From assembly GCA_003695215.1 (NCBI GenBank), contig RFIM01000073.1, forward strand, positions 1 through 13,728: a stretch of 13,728 nucleotides of DNA, given 5' to 3'. The notes under the pieces are model-generated. The model was not told where the DNA came from, did no database searches, and saw only the letters and a list, made by a program, of their open reading frames with translations. Below, piece by piece: positions 1 to 7,101 of the stretch. Made by a program: the position numbers and the translations under genes. Each line of letters opens with the position of its first letter. Position 1 is the stretch's first letter. Source of the DNA: Chloroflexota bacterium. GTDB lineage: Bacteria; Chloroflexota; Anaerolineae; Aggregatilineales; UBA2796.

Positions 1-28
1 AGCTTGACGTCGACTACAATCGGCCGCG

Positions 29-1318
29 ATGCCTGAACAGAGCCTGCCTGTAACCATCAACCGCAAAGCGCCGTGTAACCTGATCGGCCTCGGGCTCAGC
101 CTGCTGATGCTGTACATTCTGTCAGGCGTGGCAGAAGCGCCTTTCCATGGCGATGAGTCGACAATCCTATACATGGCGAACGATTGGTTTCTGTTGCGCG
201 AGCAAGGCATCAGTGCGCTTCACTACAGGCCCGATCCGCCTGATCTTGTGCCGCAGATTTTGCGCTTGATTAACGGCACGCTGGCGCCGCTCACTTATGG
301 CGCGCTGCTCGAGGCGGCACAACTAGATCGTAACATATTGAACCGTCCATGGGCTTGGGACCTTGGCTGGTGGGAGAATATTTATTACGAGCACATGCCG
401 CGCCCTGAGGCATTGTTCATCGGCCGCTGGGCATCTGCCTTGATGCTATGCCTTGCTGTGGCGCTTTTCTTTGCGGCGGCGCGTAAGTTGATCGGCGCGC
501 CGCAGGCGTTCTGGGCAACCCTGCTCTTCGGCTCGCTGCCTGCCGTCTTGCTGAACGGCCGCCGCGCTATGTTCGAAGGCGCGACTTTTCTAGGTGCGGC
601 TTTGGTATGGTTTGCAGCGGCGCGGATCGCAGTTGGAAGGGCGCGCAGCCGTGATTGGCTGCTACTCGGCGCTGCCAGTGGCGTCGCCATGGCGGCGAAG
701 CACATCAATGTGTTGCTGATCGCGCCGATCTTCTTGGCGCTGCTATGGCAAAGCAGAGCGCGCAGGCTGAAAGCGCTGAGCGACCTGCTGATCGCCGCTG
801 TGAGCATGATCGCCATCTTCCTGCTGCTGAACCCTGCCTGGTGGTCGGCGCCGTTGCAAGTCCCAGAGCAAGTTTTATTCTGGCGCAACGATACATTAGC
901 TGCGCAAAGTGAGGCCTTCGGGCGCCCTTTGAGCCTCGGCGAGCGTCTGGAAGCCTTGATCGCTTTTCCATTCGGCGCGCCACAATACTTTGAGGACACG
1001 CTCAATCCGTGGCGCGATTGGCTTGGCGATTCAATCCCGCGCTATGAGCGTGGCTTGCAAGGCATAGCTTGGTACGCTCTAGCGCCGCTAATCTACCTTG
1101 CGCTGCTGCTTGGCGCGCTGAGCTTGCTGCAAAGGCGCACAGGCGCGTTAATCGGCTTGGCCGCGTTCGGAATCGGCTTTGCGTTGCTGATGACCAACAC
1201 GCTGATGTGGCAGCGCTACTACTTGCCGCTAGCTTTTCCATTGGCGATGCTGGTGACGCTTGGCCTGGCGCAAATTGCGGCAATCTTGCGTCATATGAGA
1301 CCTTTCCGCCATGCCTGA
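29..1318 (+). CDS. GT-C type membrane glycosyltransferase, paralog 1
   Basis: Predicted polytopic membrane protein of 429 aa with about ten hydrophobic segments, the first at about residues 18-35. Just after it comes an acidic pair in HGDES (D42-E43), placed as in the first outer loop of GT-C enzymes (PMT/ArnT-like, GT39/GT83), where acidic residues bind the metal or activate the acceptor. By family analogy it would move a sugar from a lipid-phosphate carrier to an acceptor outside the membrane; donor and acceptor cannot be read from the sequence. An in-frame TGA at 5-7 means the start must lie inside the window; ATG 29 has no obvious ribosome binding site. Its stop overlaps the start of the next gene by 8 bases, and the two proteins share many motifs, including LNGRRAM, APQYFE and WQRYYLP. 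The membrane GT-C call is fairly safe; the substrate is unknown. Confidence 0.75.
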   Translation: MPEQSLPVTINRKAPCNLIGLGLSLLMLYILSGVAEAPFHGDESTILYMANDWFLLREQGISALHYRPDPPDLVPQILRLINGTLAPLTYGALLEAAQLDRNILNRPWAWDLGWWENIYYEHMPRPEALFIGRWASALMLCLAVALFFAAARKLIGAPQAFWATLLFGSLPAVLLNGRRAMFEGATFLGAALVWFAAARIAVGRARSRDWLLLGAASGVAMAAKHINVLLIAPIFLALLWQSRARRLKALSDLLIAAVSMIAIFLLLNPAWWSAPLQVPEQVLFWRNDTLAAQSEAFGRPLSLGERLEALIAFPFGAPQYFEDTLNPWRDWLGDSIPRYERGLQGIAWYALAPLIYLALLLGALSLLQRRTGALIGLAAFGIGFALLMTNTLMWQRYYLPLAFPLAMLVTLGLAQIAAILRHMRPFRHA

Positions 1319-2639
1319 TCGGCGCAAGCGTCTTGCTGATATCGCCTTTGCGCTTGCGCTGATGCTATACGTGCTGTACGGCACAACGCAAGTGCCACCG
1401 CATGCTGATGAGTACATGTACATGGCGCTCGCTCGCGATTTTTTCCTGCTGCGCGATCAAGGTGCCGCAGCACTTGCCTACGCGCCGCCTATCGAGGTAG
1501 ACACGCTGCAGCACCTGCGCTTGCTGAACGGCACTGTACATAAAAATTTAGTCGGGATACTCTGGGCAGCTAGCGGGCGCACGGCTGAACGCCTGCCAGG
1601 CATCTACGCCTGGGCGATGCCGCTCGCGTGGAATATCGCCAATGGCAACGTACCGAGCGACGCCGAGCTGCACTTGGCGCGCTGGGCATCTGCCATTTTG
1701 ACAGCGCTCGGCGTGATACCGATCTTCATGTTGGGCTGGCACTTACGGCTGCGCGCTTTGGCTTATCCTGCTGCGCTACTCTATGCGCTCCATCCTGTGA
1801 TTTTGCTGAATGGCAGGCGCGCTATGCAGGAAGGCAGCTTGATTTTCTTCTCGCTCTTCAGCATGTACTGGCTAGTGGCGCTGATCGTGGCCGAACACAG
1901 CGCCACAGCGCGCGGCTTCATGGTCAAGCTGCCAGCCTGGGCGCGCTATGGCGGCTTGGGCATCCTGATCGGCTTGACGGTCGCTAGCAAGCACACGGGC
2001 CTGATCGTGGCGGCTGCAGCGCTGCTCACGGCTCTGCTCACGGGCATTGTGCGCGATTCGCCGCCGCGTCCCTTGCGCCCGATCCTTTGGGTCGGCTTTA
2101 CGGCGCTTGTCAGCGCACTGACGTGGTTTGCGCTCTCACCGCACTTTTGGAACGCGCCATTAGCGGCGCTCAGGGCGCTTTTGACGGAGCGCAGCGCGCT
2201 GCTCAGTGCGCAGGCATCCGATCTAGCCCATCGAAATCTCAGAGATCGTCTGACGGCTATCCTGACTCAGCCATTCCTGAGCGCGCCACAGTACTTTGAG
2301 TCGCCTAGCTGGGCAGGCCTGTTGGACGAGCCGATCGCCGCGTATCAAAGTTCCGCCACGAATGGCTGGGATTGGGGCACGCCGATCGGGCTGATCTTGA
2401 CGGCGCTTGCAGCGCTCGGCTTGCTGAGCCTGATCGCTGAGGCGCGGCGCCGCAACTTGATCGCATGGGCGATCTTGATCTGGGCAGGCGCGGCTGCGCT
2501 CGCTTGCCTGGCTGTACCGATGAATTGGCAGCGCTACTATCTACCCTTTATCCTAGTGGCGATCATCCTAGCGGCGGAAGGCCTGGGCAGGCTTCTAGTG
2601 CGCCGCGAGTCTGAAGCCAGCCAGAGGAGAACCGCATGA
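1311..2639 (+). CDS. GT-C type membrane glycosyltransferase, paralog 2
   Basis: 442-aa polytopic membrane protein, clearly a paralog of the preceding gene. The first TM segment (about 8-25) is followed by HADE (D33-E34), the counterpart of HGDE in paralog 1. The order of conserved blocks is the same: LNGRRAM, a (A/S)KH motif after a TM segment, a Pro plus Trp block (SPHFWNAPL against NPAWWSAPL), SAPQYFE and NWQRYYLP near the C-terminus. By analogy with PMT/ArnT-like enzymes it should transfer a lipid-linked sugar on the outer face of the membrane. The start ATG lies inside the end of paralog 1 (8-base overlap) and its own TGA overlaps the mltG start as ATGA, so all three genes are probably translationally coupled. 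The two proteins have diverged a good deal between motifs, which suggests an old duplication with different donors or acceptors rather than a recent repeat. Confidence 0.75.
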   Translation: MPDRRKRLADIAFALALMLYVLYGTTQVPPHADEYMYMALARDFFLLRDQGAAALAYAPPIEVDTLQHLRLLNGTVHKNLVGILWAASGRTAERLPGIYAWAMPLAWNIANGNVPSDAELHLARWASAILTALGVIPIFMLGWHLRLRALAYPAALLYALHPVILLNGRRAMQEGSLIFFSLFSMYWLVALIVAEHSATARGFMVKLPAWARYGGLGILIGLTVASKHTGLIVAAAALLTALLTGIVRDSPPRPLRPILWVGFTALVSALTWFALSPHFWNAPLAALRALLTERSALLSAQASDLAHRNLRDRLTAILTQPFLSAPQYFESPSWAGLLDEPIAAYQSSATNGWDWGTPIGLILTALAALGLLSLIAEARRRNLIAWAILIWAGAAALACLAVPMNWQRYYLPFILVAIILAAEGLGRLLVRRESEASQRRTA

Positions 2640-3805
2640 GCGCGAGTCCGCGATTTTCGGCGCGCACCTTGTTCATCCCTGCGCTTTTGGTCAGTGGATT
2701 GCTGTGCATCGCGTTCATAGGCGTCATTGGGGCATTTGCAGCGCGCACACCGCATTTGAATCCTCTAGAGGCGCTGCTTTTGCGCTTGCGCCTGAGCTTG
2801 CGCAGCGCTGAGCTGAGCCGACCTCTCAGCGCGGAGAGCGGCGTGCTGTGCTTCACGGTAGCGCGTGGCGCCGATGCGGCCAGCATCGCTCAGCAGTTGG
2901 CGGCACAAGGCTTTGCGCTTGATCCTGAGCTGTTCCGTGCTTATGTGCGCTACTTCAACATTGATGCGCGTCTGCAGGCAGGCACCTTTTCTTTGCCGCG
3001 CTCACTGACCCTGCCGCAACTGGCTAAGCGCCTGACCGATGCCAACGCCAATACGATCACTTTCCGCACTTTGGAAGGCTGGCGCCTTGAAGAGATCGCC
3101 CAGGCGATTGATCGGACAGAAGGCTTGACCTTCACAGGCACAGAGTTCATGGCGCTCGTCGGAGCAGGTGTCACTTCGCAAAGCGGTGCAATTGGCGCCT
3201 TTGCGGCGCGCGTCGGCATACCTATCGGCAATTCGTTGGAAGGCTTTTTGTTTCCCGATACCTACATGTTGCCTGCCTGCGGCACGCTGAATGAGTTGGT
3301 CGAACGCATGTTGGCGAACTTCGATGCGCGCGTCACGCCGCAAATGCGCGCTGCGGCACAAGCCAACGGCCTTACGCTTTATGAGACGGTCACTTTGGCC
3401 AGCATTGTGCAGCGCGAGGCGATTTTTGACGATGAGCGTCCGCGCATCGCAGGCGTGTACCTGAATCGGCTGCTCAACGGCAGGCGCGCTTCGCCCGATC
3501 CGAGTATTCCCACAACGCTCGACGCCGATCCGACCATCCAATACGTCATCGGCAACAGGCGCAATCCTGAGACTTGGTGGGCGCCGCTGAGCGTAGAGGA
3601 TTATCGCAGCGTGCAATCGCCTTACAACACTTACCTGTATCGCGGCTTGCCGCCTTCGCCGATCTGCTCGCCTGGCTTGGCGTCGATCACAGCAGCAATT
3701 TACCCTGAGCGCACTGAGTTCGCCTATTTCCGCGCCTGCCCGAGCAGCGGCGGCAGGCACGTCTTCAGCCGCTCTCTGGCTGAACATGCCCGCGCTTGCA
3801 ACTAG
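2636..3805 (+). CDS. mltG: Endolytic murein transglycosylase MltG (YceG-like)
   Basis: 389-aa MltG/YceG family enzyme, which cleaves nascent glycan strands at the membrane and so sets strand ends. A single N-terminal TM segment (about 11-36) anchors it with the catalytic part outside. A LysM-like subdomain spans about 70-125, followed by the YceG catalytic domain: LEGFLFPDTY at 201-210, the active-site block ASIVQREA at 255-262 with E261 matching the catalytic Glu of E. coli MltG (E218), then GVYLNRL, LDADPTIQYV, YNTYLYRGLPPSPI and a GRHVFS block near the end. Length is normal for the family. The ATG has a strong ribosome binding site (GAGGAG, 7 bases away) and overlaps the stop of the preceding glycosyltransferase gene. 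Its TAG shares a CTAG with the recA stop on the other strand. The linkage to two glycosyltransferases suggests a shared role in building the envelope. Confidence 0.93.
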   Translation: MSASPRFSARTLFIPALLVSGLLCIAFIGVIGAFAARTPHLNPLEALLLRLRLSLRSAELSRPLSAESGVLCFTVARGADAASIAQQLAAQGFALDPELFRAYVRYFNIDARLQAGTFSLPRSLTLPQLAKRLTDANANTITFRTLEGWRLEEIAQAIDRTEGLTFTGTEFMALVGAGVTSQSGAIGAFAARVGIPIGNSLEGFLFPDTYMLPACGTLNELVERMLANFDARVTPQMRAAAQANGLTLYETVTLASIVQREAIFDDERPRIAGVYLNRLLNGRRASPDPSIPTTLDADPTIQYVIGNRRNPETWWAPLSVEDYRSVQSPYNTYLYRGLPPSPICSPGLASITAAIYPERTEFAYFRACPSSGGRHVFSRSLAEHARACN

Positions 3806-4809
3806 CTCACAGCTTGCGCCAAGCCGTATTGAGCGCGGATGGCTTGTTCCAGCTGTGCAGCCAGCGCGGCATTCTCCTTCAAGAAGGTTTTTGCTGCCTC
3901 GCGGCCTTGCCCAAGCAGCTGCTCGCCATAGCGATAGAAAGCGCCGCGCTTCTCGATCACGCCGATGGCAGCGCCGATATCGAGGATATCGCCGACCTTG
4001 CTGATACCTTCATTGAACATGATATCGAACTCAGCTTCACGGAACGGCGGCGCAACCTTGTTCTTAGTCACGCGGACGCGCACATGGCTGCCAACATCTT
4101 CCTCGCCGAGCTTGATGGACTGCGTGCGACGGATATCAAGGCGCACACTGGCATAGAATTTCAAGGCGCGTCCGCCTGTGGTGACTTCAGGGCTGCCATA
4201 GACTACGCCGACTTTCTCGCGCAGCTGGTTGGTGAAGATCATGACGGTTTTCGAGTTATGGATAGCGCCGCTGAGCTTGCGCAAGGCTTGGCTCATCAGG
4301 CGCGCTTGCACGCCGACGAACGAGTCGCCCATTTCGCCTTCGATCTCGGCTTTAGGCACTAGCGCCGCTACGCTATCCAGCACGACCACATCAAAGGCGG
4401 CTGAGCGGATGAGCGCCTCGCAGATCTCGAGCGCTTGTTCGGCATAATCGGGCTGCGCGATCCACAGGCTATTCACGTTCACGCCAAGGCGCGCTGCGTA
4501 GATCGGATCGAGCGCATGCTCCATGTCGATGAAGGCGCAAGCGCCGCCCATGCGTTGCGCCTCGGCGATCACATGCAAGCAGACGGTCGTTTTACCGCTG
4601 CTCTCAGGCCCATAGATTTCAGTGATGCGCCCGCGCGGAATGCCGCCGACGCCTAAGGCGATATCAAGCGCCAACGAGCCGCTCGGAATAGTCTGCACTT
4701 GCAGATGCTGCGCATCGCCCAAGCGCAGCACTGTGCCTTCACCAAAACGCTTCGTCAGGTCCTGTAAGGTTGCATCAAGCGCTCTTTTGCGTCCGTCGTC
4801 AGTGGTCAT
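3802..4809 (-). CDS. recA: Recombinase RecA
   Basis: 335-aa RecA, the ATP-dependent strand-exchange protein of homologous recombination. Walker A GPESSGKT lies at 67-74, the catalytic glutamate is E97 in FIDMEHALDP, Walker B (VVVLD) is at about 141-145, and loop L2 has Q195 in the NQLREKVGV block, followed by TTGGRALKFYASVRLDIRR. The C-terminus ends in AQAVS soon after the last domain, without the acidic tail of E. coli RecA (352 aa), which limits filament loading there. The start ATG is 8 bases after the stop of the PadR-type gene, so the two are likely co-transcribed. Only a distant GGTGAGGA lies upstream of the ATG, so coupling to padR translation is plausible. No GAAC-N4-GTTC type LexA box was seen upstream. 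Identity is certain; the regulation is inferred. Confidence 0.98.
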   Translation of the reverse strand: MTTDDGRKRALDATLQDLTKRFGEGTVLRLGDAQHLQVQTIPSGSLALDIALGVGGIPRGRITEIYGPESSGKTTVCLHVIAEAQRMGGACAFIDMEHALDPIYAARLGVNVNSLWIAQPDYAEQALEICEALIRSAAFDVVVLDSVAALVPKAEIEGEMGDSFVGVQARLMSQALRKLSGAIHNSKTVMIFTNQLREKVGVVYGSPEVTTGGRALKFYASVRLDIRRTQSIKLGEEDVGSHVRVRVTKNKVAPPFREAEFDIMFNEGISKVGDILDIGAAIGVIEKRGAFYRYGEQLLGQGREAAKTFLKENAALAAQLEQAIRAQYGLAQAVS

Positions 4810-4817
4810 AGGCTGAA

Positions 4818-5525
4818 TTAGCAGTCCTCACCAGGGACATCCGGTTTAAGCGGTTTGATCTCAGTGCGCATGGCAGGCGGCGTCTTTGCGCGCTCGGGCG
4901 GCACAGGCCGAGTCGGCACTTTGTGGATCGAGTCAGGATCGTGCGGCAAGATGACCTGCCGATTGCGCGGCACAAGTTCTGGTTCAGGGATGATCTCAGG
5001 CTCATCAGGCGCTTGAGCTTCCCAGGCAGGGATGAATTCTTTCAGCCATGCCAGCTCAGCTTCCATCATGTGCAGGCGATGCTCATACATGGCAGCCAAT
5101 GCGAAGGGCAAGGTTGGCTTTTCCTTCGCGTAGACCTGGCGTAGCTGCATGATTTGCAGGCTCAGCTCCTGCTGCCTGTTGATAAGCGCTGTGAGTATCT
5201 GAGGCTTCTTGAGCGCGGAGAGATTCGCCAAGCCCTGCTCAAAGCCTCGATCATAGGTGCGTGCTGTGCCGATCATATCGACAATAGCTGTCTGCAGCAC
5301 GCCCAAGCCTGCTGCGCTGATCGAGAACAAGCGGCGCCCGTACTTATCAGTCTCGTAGCTCACCAAACCTTGCTGCTCGAGCTTGTGCAGCACGTAGTAC
5401 ATGGAAGAGGTGCCAATGGCCGCCCAGCGGCGAATGCCGCGCTGATCGATAATCTTGAGCAGCTCGTAATCGTAGCTCGGCTTCTCACATAGCAAGCTCA
5501 AAATGGTCAATTCGGCATCGGTCAT
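4818..5525 (-). CDS. PadR-family transcriptional regulator with Pro-rich tail
   Basis: 235-aa protein with an N-terminal PadR-type winged helix: ELTILSLL and YDYELLKII (residues 5-26), the recognition-helix region IGTSSMYYVLHKLEQQGLV (37-55) and the wing RRLFSISAAG (64-73). A helical region to about 168, with conserved-looking YEHRLHMMEAELAWLKEF, resembles the PadR C-terminal dimerisation domain. The last 67 residues (169-235) are a low-complexity tail with 16 prolines, unusual for the family. I chose ATG 5525 because GAGG lies 9 bases upstream and the PadR fold begins directly there; the frame is open up to a TTG at 5591, but those 22 residues look like leader. PadR proteins usually repress neighbouring genes in response to small molecules. 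recA follows 8 bases downstream and lgt lies upstream. The ligand is unknown. Confidence 0.85.
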   Translation of the reverse strand: MTDAELTILSLLCEKPSYDYELLKIIDQRGIRRWAAIGTSSMYYVLHKLEQQGLVSYETDKYGRRLFSISAAGLGVLQTAIVDMIGTARTYDRGFEQGLANLSALKKPQILTALINRQQELSLQIMQLRQVYAKEKPTLPFALAAMYEHRLHMMEAELAWLKEFIPAWEAQAPDEPEIIPEPELVPRNRQVILPHDPDSIHKVPTRPVPPERAKTPPAMRTEIKPLKPDVPGEDC

Positions 5526-5540
5526 ACTGATTCGCCTCGC

Positions 5541-5591
5541 ACATAGCTGCTCACATACGATCAGGGTAGCACGAATGCGCTCGGACGTCAA
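5541..5591 (-). promoter_or_regulatory. Putative padR-recA promoter and ATGT direct repeat
   Basis: Reading on the - strand just after the lgt stop, TTGACG (5591-5586), a 17-base spacer and TACCCT (5568-5563) form a -35/-10 pair, with TGC before the -10 as an extended -10 element. The -10 matches the consensus at only three of six positions. Downstream, ATGT occurs twice with eight bases between (5556-5553 and 5544-5541), inside two similar CTATGTG/GTATGTG units 12 bases apart. PadR-type operators often contain ATGT/ACAT half-sites, usually inverted; these are direct repeats. Autoregulation is an inference. Confidence 0.4.
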
Positions 5592-6419
5592 TCAGCGCTC
5601 ATGCACTATCTTCTCAGATGCCACAGCATGCCGCGATCGGAGGATGAGCAGCACAAGGGCAACACTTGCCGCGATCAGCGAGACGATCTGTGCCGTTGTG
5701 AGCGCAGGGATGCCCTGAATACCATGGCTATCCAGCCGCAGAAAGTCCAGCAGGAAGCGAATCGTAGCGTACGCGATGATGTACAGCAGCGTGATCGTGC
5801 CAGGTTGGGCTCGATCGCGCCAGCGCCATGCCAAGCCGAATAAGATCAGCGCTGTGCCGAGCATCCATAGCGACTCGTACAAAAAAAGTGGATGAAAGCG
5901 CTCAAAGGCTTCATAACCGCGCAACCGATTCTCAGGCGCGATATAAATCGCCCAGGGCAGATCGGTCGGCGCGCCGTACAGCTCCTGATTGACGAAATTG
6001 CCCCAGCGGCCAATGGCCTGCCCAATGGCCATGCTCGGCGCCGCTAGATCAAGCCAGGGCAACAGCGGCTGCTTGGTACGCCGTGCATAAAGCCCGATGC
6101 CGATGATGCCGCCAACAATGCCGCCATAGATGCCCAAGCCGCCATTCCAAATAGCGAGCATCTGTAGCGGATTCTCAAGGTAGTACTGCGTTGTCAAGCC
6201 GCTGGCAGGCGAAGGTGTCAGGATGTGATAAATGCGCGCGCCGATCAAGCCAGGGATAACTGCCCAGGTCAGCCCATCCCAGACGTACTTCGAATCCAGC
6301 CCAAACTTTGGCGCGCGGCGTGCCAGGATGTAAGCGCCTGCGAGCATGCCGCTGATCAAGATCAAGGCGTAGAAGCGGATGTAGAACGGACCAAGATGGA
6401 TGCCGTATGCGTCAAACAT
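5592..6419 (-). CDS. lgt: Prolipoprotein diacylglyceryl transferase Lgt
   Basis: 275-aa integral membrane enzyme that moves diacylglycerol from phosphatidylglycerol to the lipobox cysteine of prelipoproteins, the first step of lipoprotein maturation. About seven hydrophobic segments are visible. The Lgt signature GRWGNFVNQELYG lies at 137-149 (R138, N141, N144 and E146 match the E. coli block), preceded by GARIYH (60-65) and WNGGLGIYGG (91-100), and followed by HPLFLYESLW and a late R-F-hydrophobic-D/E-F-R segment. In E. coli the position matching Y98 is the essential H103. Length is usual. The ATG start is followed by a typical short N-terminus; the ribosome binding site is weak. The gene is divergent from dcd across 99 bases and followed by padR and recA. 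Identity is secure. Confidence 0.96.
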   Translation of the reverse strand: MFDAYGIHLGPFYIRFYALILISGMLAGAYILARRAPKFGLDSKYVWDGLTWAVIPGLIGARIYHILTPSPASGLTTQYYLENPLQMLAIWNGGLGIYGGIVGGIIGIGLYARRTKQPLLPWLDLAAPSMAIGQAIGRWGNFVNQELYGAPTDLPWAIYIAPENRLRGYEAFERFHPLFLYESLWMLGTALILFGLAWRWRDRAQPGTITLLYIIAYATIRFLLDFLRLDSHGIQGIPALTTAQIVSLIAASVALVLLILRSRHAVASEKIVHER

Positions 6420-6453
6420 GAGCCGAAGCGCCTATGGTAAAACGAGCGTGCTT

Positions 6454-6459
6454 ATTTTA
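6454..6459 (-). promoter_or_regulatory. Putative lgt extended -10 element
   Basis: On the - strand, TAAAAT preceded by TGC forms an extended -10 hexamer 35 bases before the lgt ATG. No good -35 lies at the usual spacing, which is acceptable for an extended -10 promoter. Sequence-only call. Confidence 0.35.
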
Positions 6460-6476
6460 GCAGACCCTGGCAGGCT

Positions 6477-6492
6477 GCGCTATCATAAGCGC
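6477..6492. promoter_or_regulatory. Dyad GCGCT-N6-AGCGC over a possible dcd -10
   Basis: In the lgt-dcd divergent region a 5-bp dyad (GCGCT at 6477-6481, AGCGC at 6488-6492) encloses TATCAT (6481-6486), which could be the dcd -10, 33 bases before its ATG. The matching -35 is poor. The dyad could be an operator or chance in GCGC-rich DNA. Confidence 0.25.
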
Positions 6493-6518
6493 CGCAAATT
6501 TTTCCTTTTTGAGGCGCT

Positions 6519-7079
6519 ATGGGATTGAAAGCAGATCGGTGGATCCGCCACATGGCACAGCAGCACGGCATGATCGAGCCGTTTGTGCCCGAGCAAGTGC
6601 GCAGCAACGTGATCAGCTATGGGCTATCCAGCTATGGCTACGATATCCGCATCGCCGACGAGTTCCGCATCTTCACACCGAATCCGTACAACACAGTGGT
6701 CGATCCGAAGGCTATGGACGAGCGCTCAATGATCATCTTTCGAGGCGAGCGCTGCATCATCCCGCCGAATTCCTTCGCGCTCGGGCGCACAGTGGAATAC
6801 TTCCGAATGCCTTCGGATACCCTGGGCATCGTGATGGGCAAAAGCACCTATGCGCGTTGCGGTTTGGTTCTGAACGTCACGCCGCTGGAACCTGCCTGGG
6901 AAGGCTATGTGACGCTTGAGATTTCCAATACCACGCCTTTGCCTGCCGTCATTTATGCCAACGAAGGCATTGGGCAAGTTCTATTCTTACAAGGCGATGA
7001 AGTCTGCGAAGTGAACTACGCTCAGCGTAAAGGCAAGTATCAAGGGCAAACAGGCGTGACCTTGCCGCGCGTGGACTAG
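6519..7079 (+). CDS. dcd: dCTP deaminase
   Basis: 186-aa trimeric dCTP deaminase, which converts dCTP to dUTP and ammonia on the way to dUMP and dTTP. The N-terminal LSSYGYDIR block is at 36-44, followed by the P-loop-like substrate block GKSTYARCGL at 107-116 (S109 and R113 fit nucleotide phosphate and base contacts), and VTPLEPAWEGYVTLEISN at 120-137, where E134 corresponds to catalytic E138 of E. coli Dcd. The C-terminal GKYQGQTG is the flexible lid that closes over the triphosphate. Length is close to the family's 190 aa. A GAGG 4 bases before the ATG supports this start. Whether it also hydrolyses dUTP, as bifunctional archaeal forms do, cannot be told. It stands alone, divergent from lgt and convergent with argG. 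Confidence 0.96.
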   Translation: MGLKADRWIRHMAQQHGMIEPFVPEQVRSNVISYGLSSYGYDIRIADEFRIFTPNPYNTVVDPKAMDERSMIIFRGERCIIPPNSFALGRTVEYFRMPSDTLGIVMGKSTYARCGLVLNVTPLEPAWEGYVTLEISNTTPLPAVIYANEGIGQVLFLQGDEVCEVNYAQRKGKYQGQTGVTLPRVD

Positions 7080-7098
7080 GCTTCCGCGCGCGGCAAGG
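7060..7098. terminator. Hairpin at the dcd/argG convergent junction
   Basis: A perfect 12-bp inverted repeat, CCTTGCCGCGCG (7060-7071) and CGCGCGGCAAGG (7087-7098), with a 15-base loop containing the dcd stop codon. Neither side has a T run, so it is not a canonical intrinsic terminator. Its place between two convergent stop codons 22 bases apart suggests a two-way transcript end or 3' stabiliser. The left arm lies inside the dcd coding region. Confidence 0.5.
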
Positions 7099-7101
7099 GC
7101 T

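Noticed and set aside
3002..3787. A 261-codon open frame on the - strand opposite mltG
   Set aside because: Arg/Ala-rich antisense shadow of a gene with clear catalytic motifs.
3796..4362. A 188-codon + strand frame after mltG
   Set aside because: Antisense to the recA 3' half; no ribosome binding site or recognisable domain.
5526..5591. Longer PadR start at TTG 5591
   Set aside because: That TTG is better read as part of a -35 element, and ATG 5525 has a ribosome binding site and starts directly at the winged helix.
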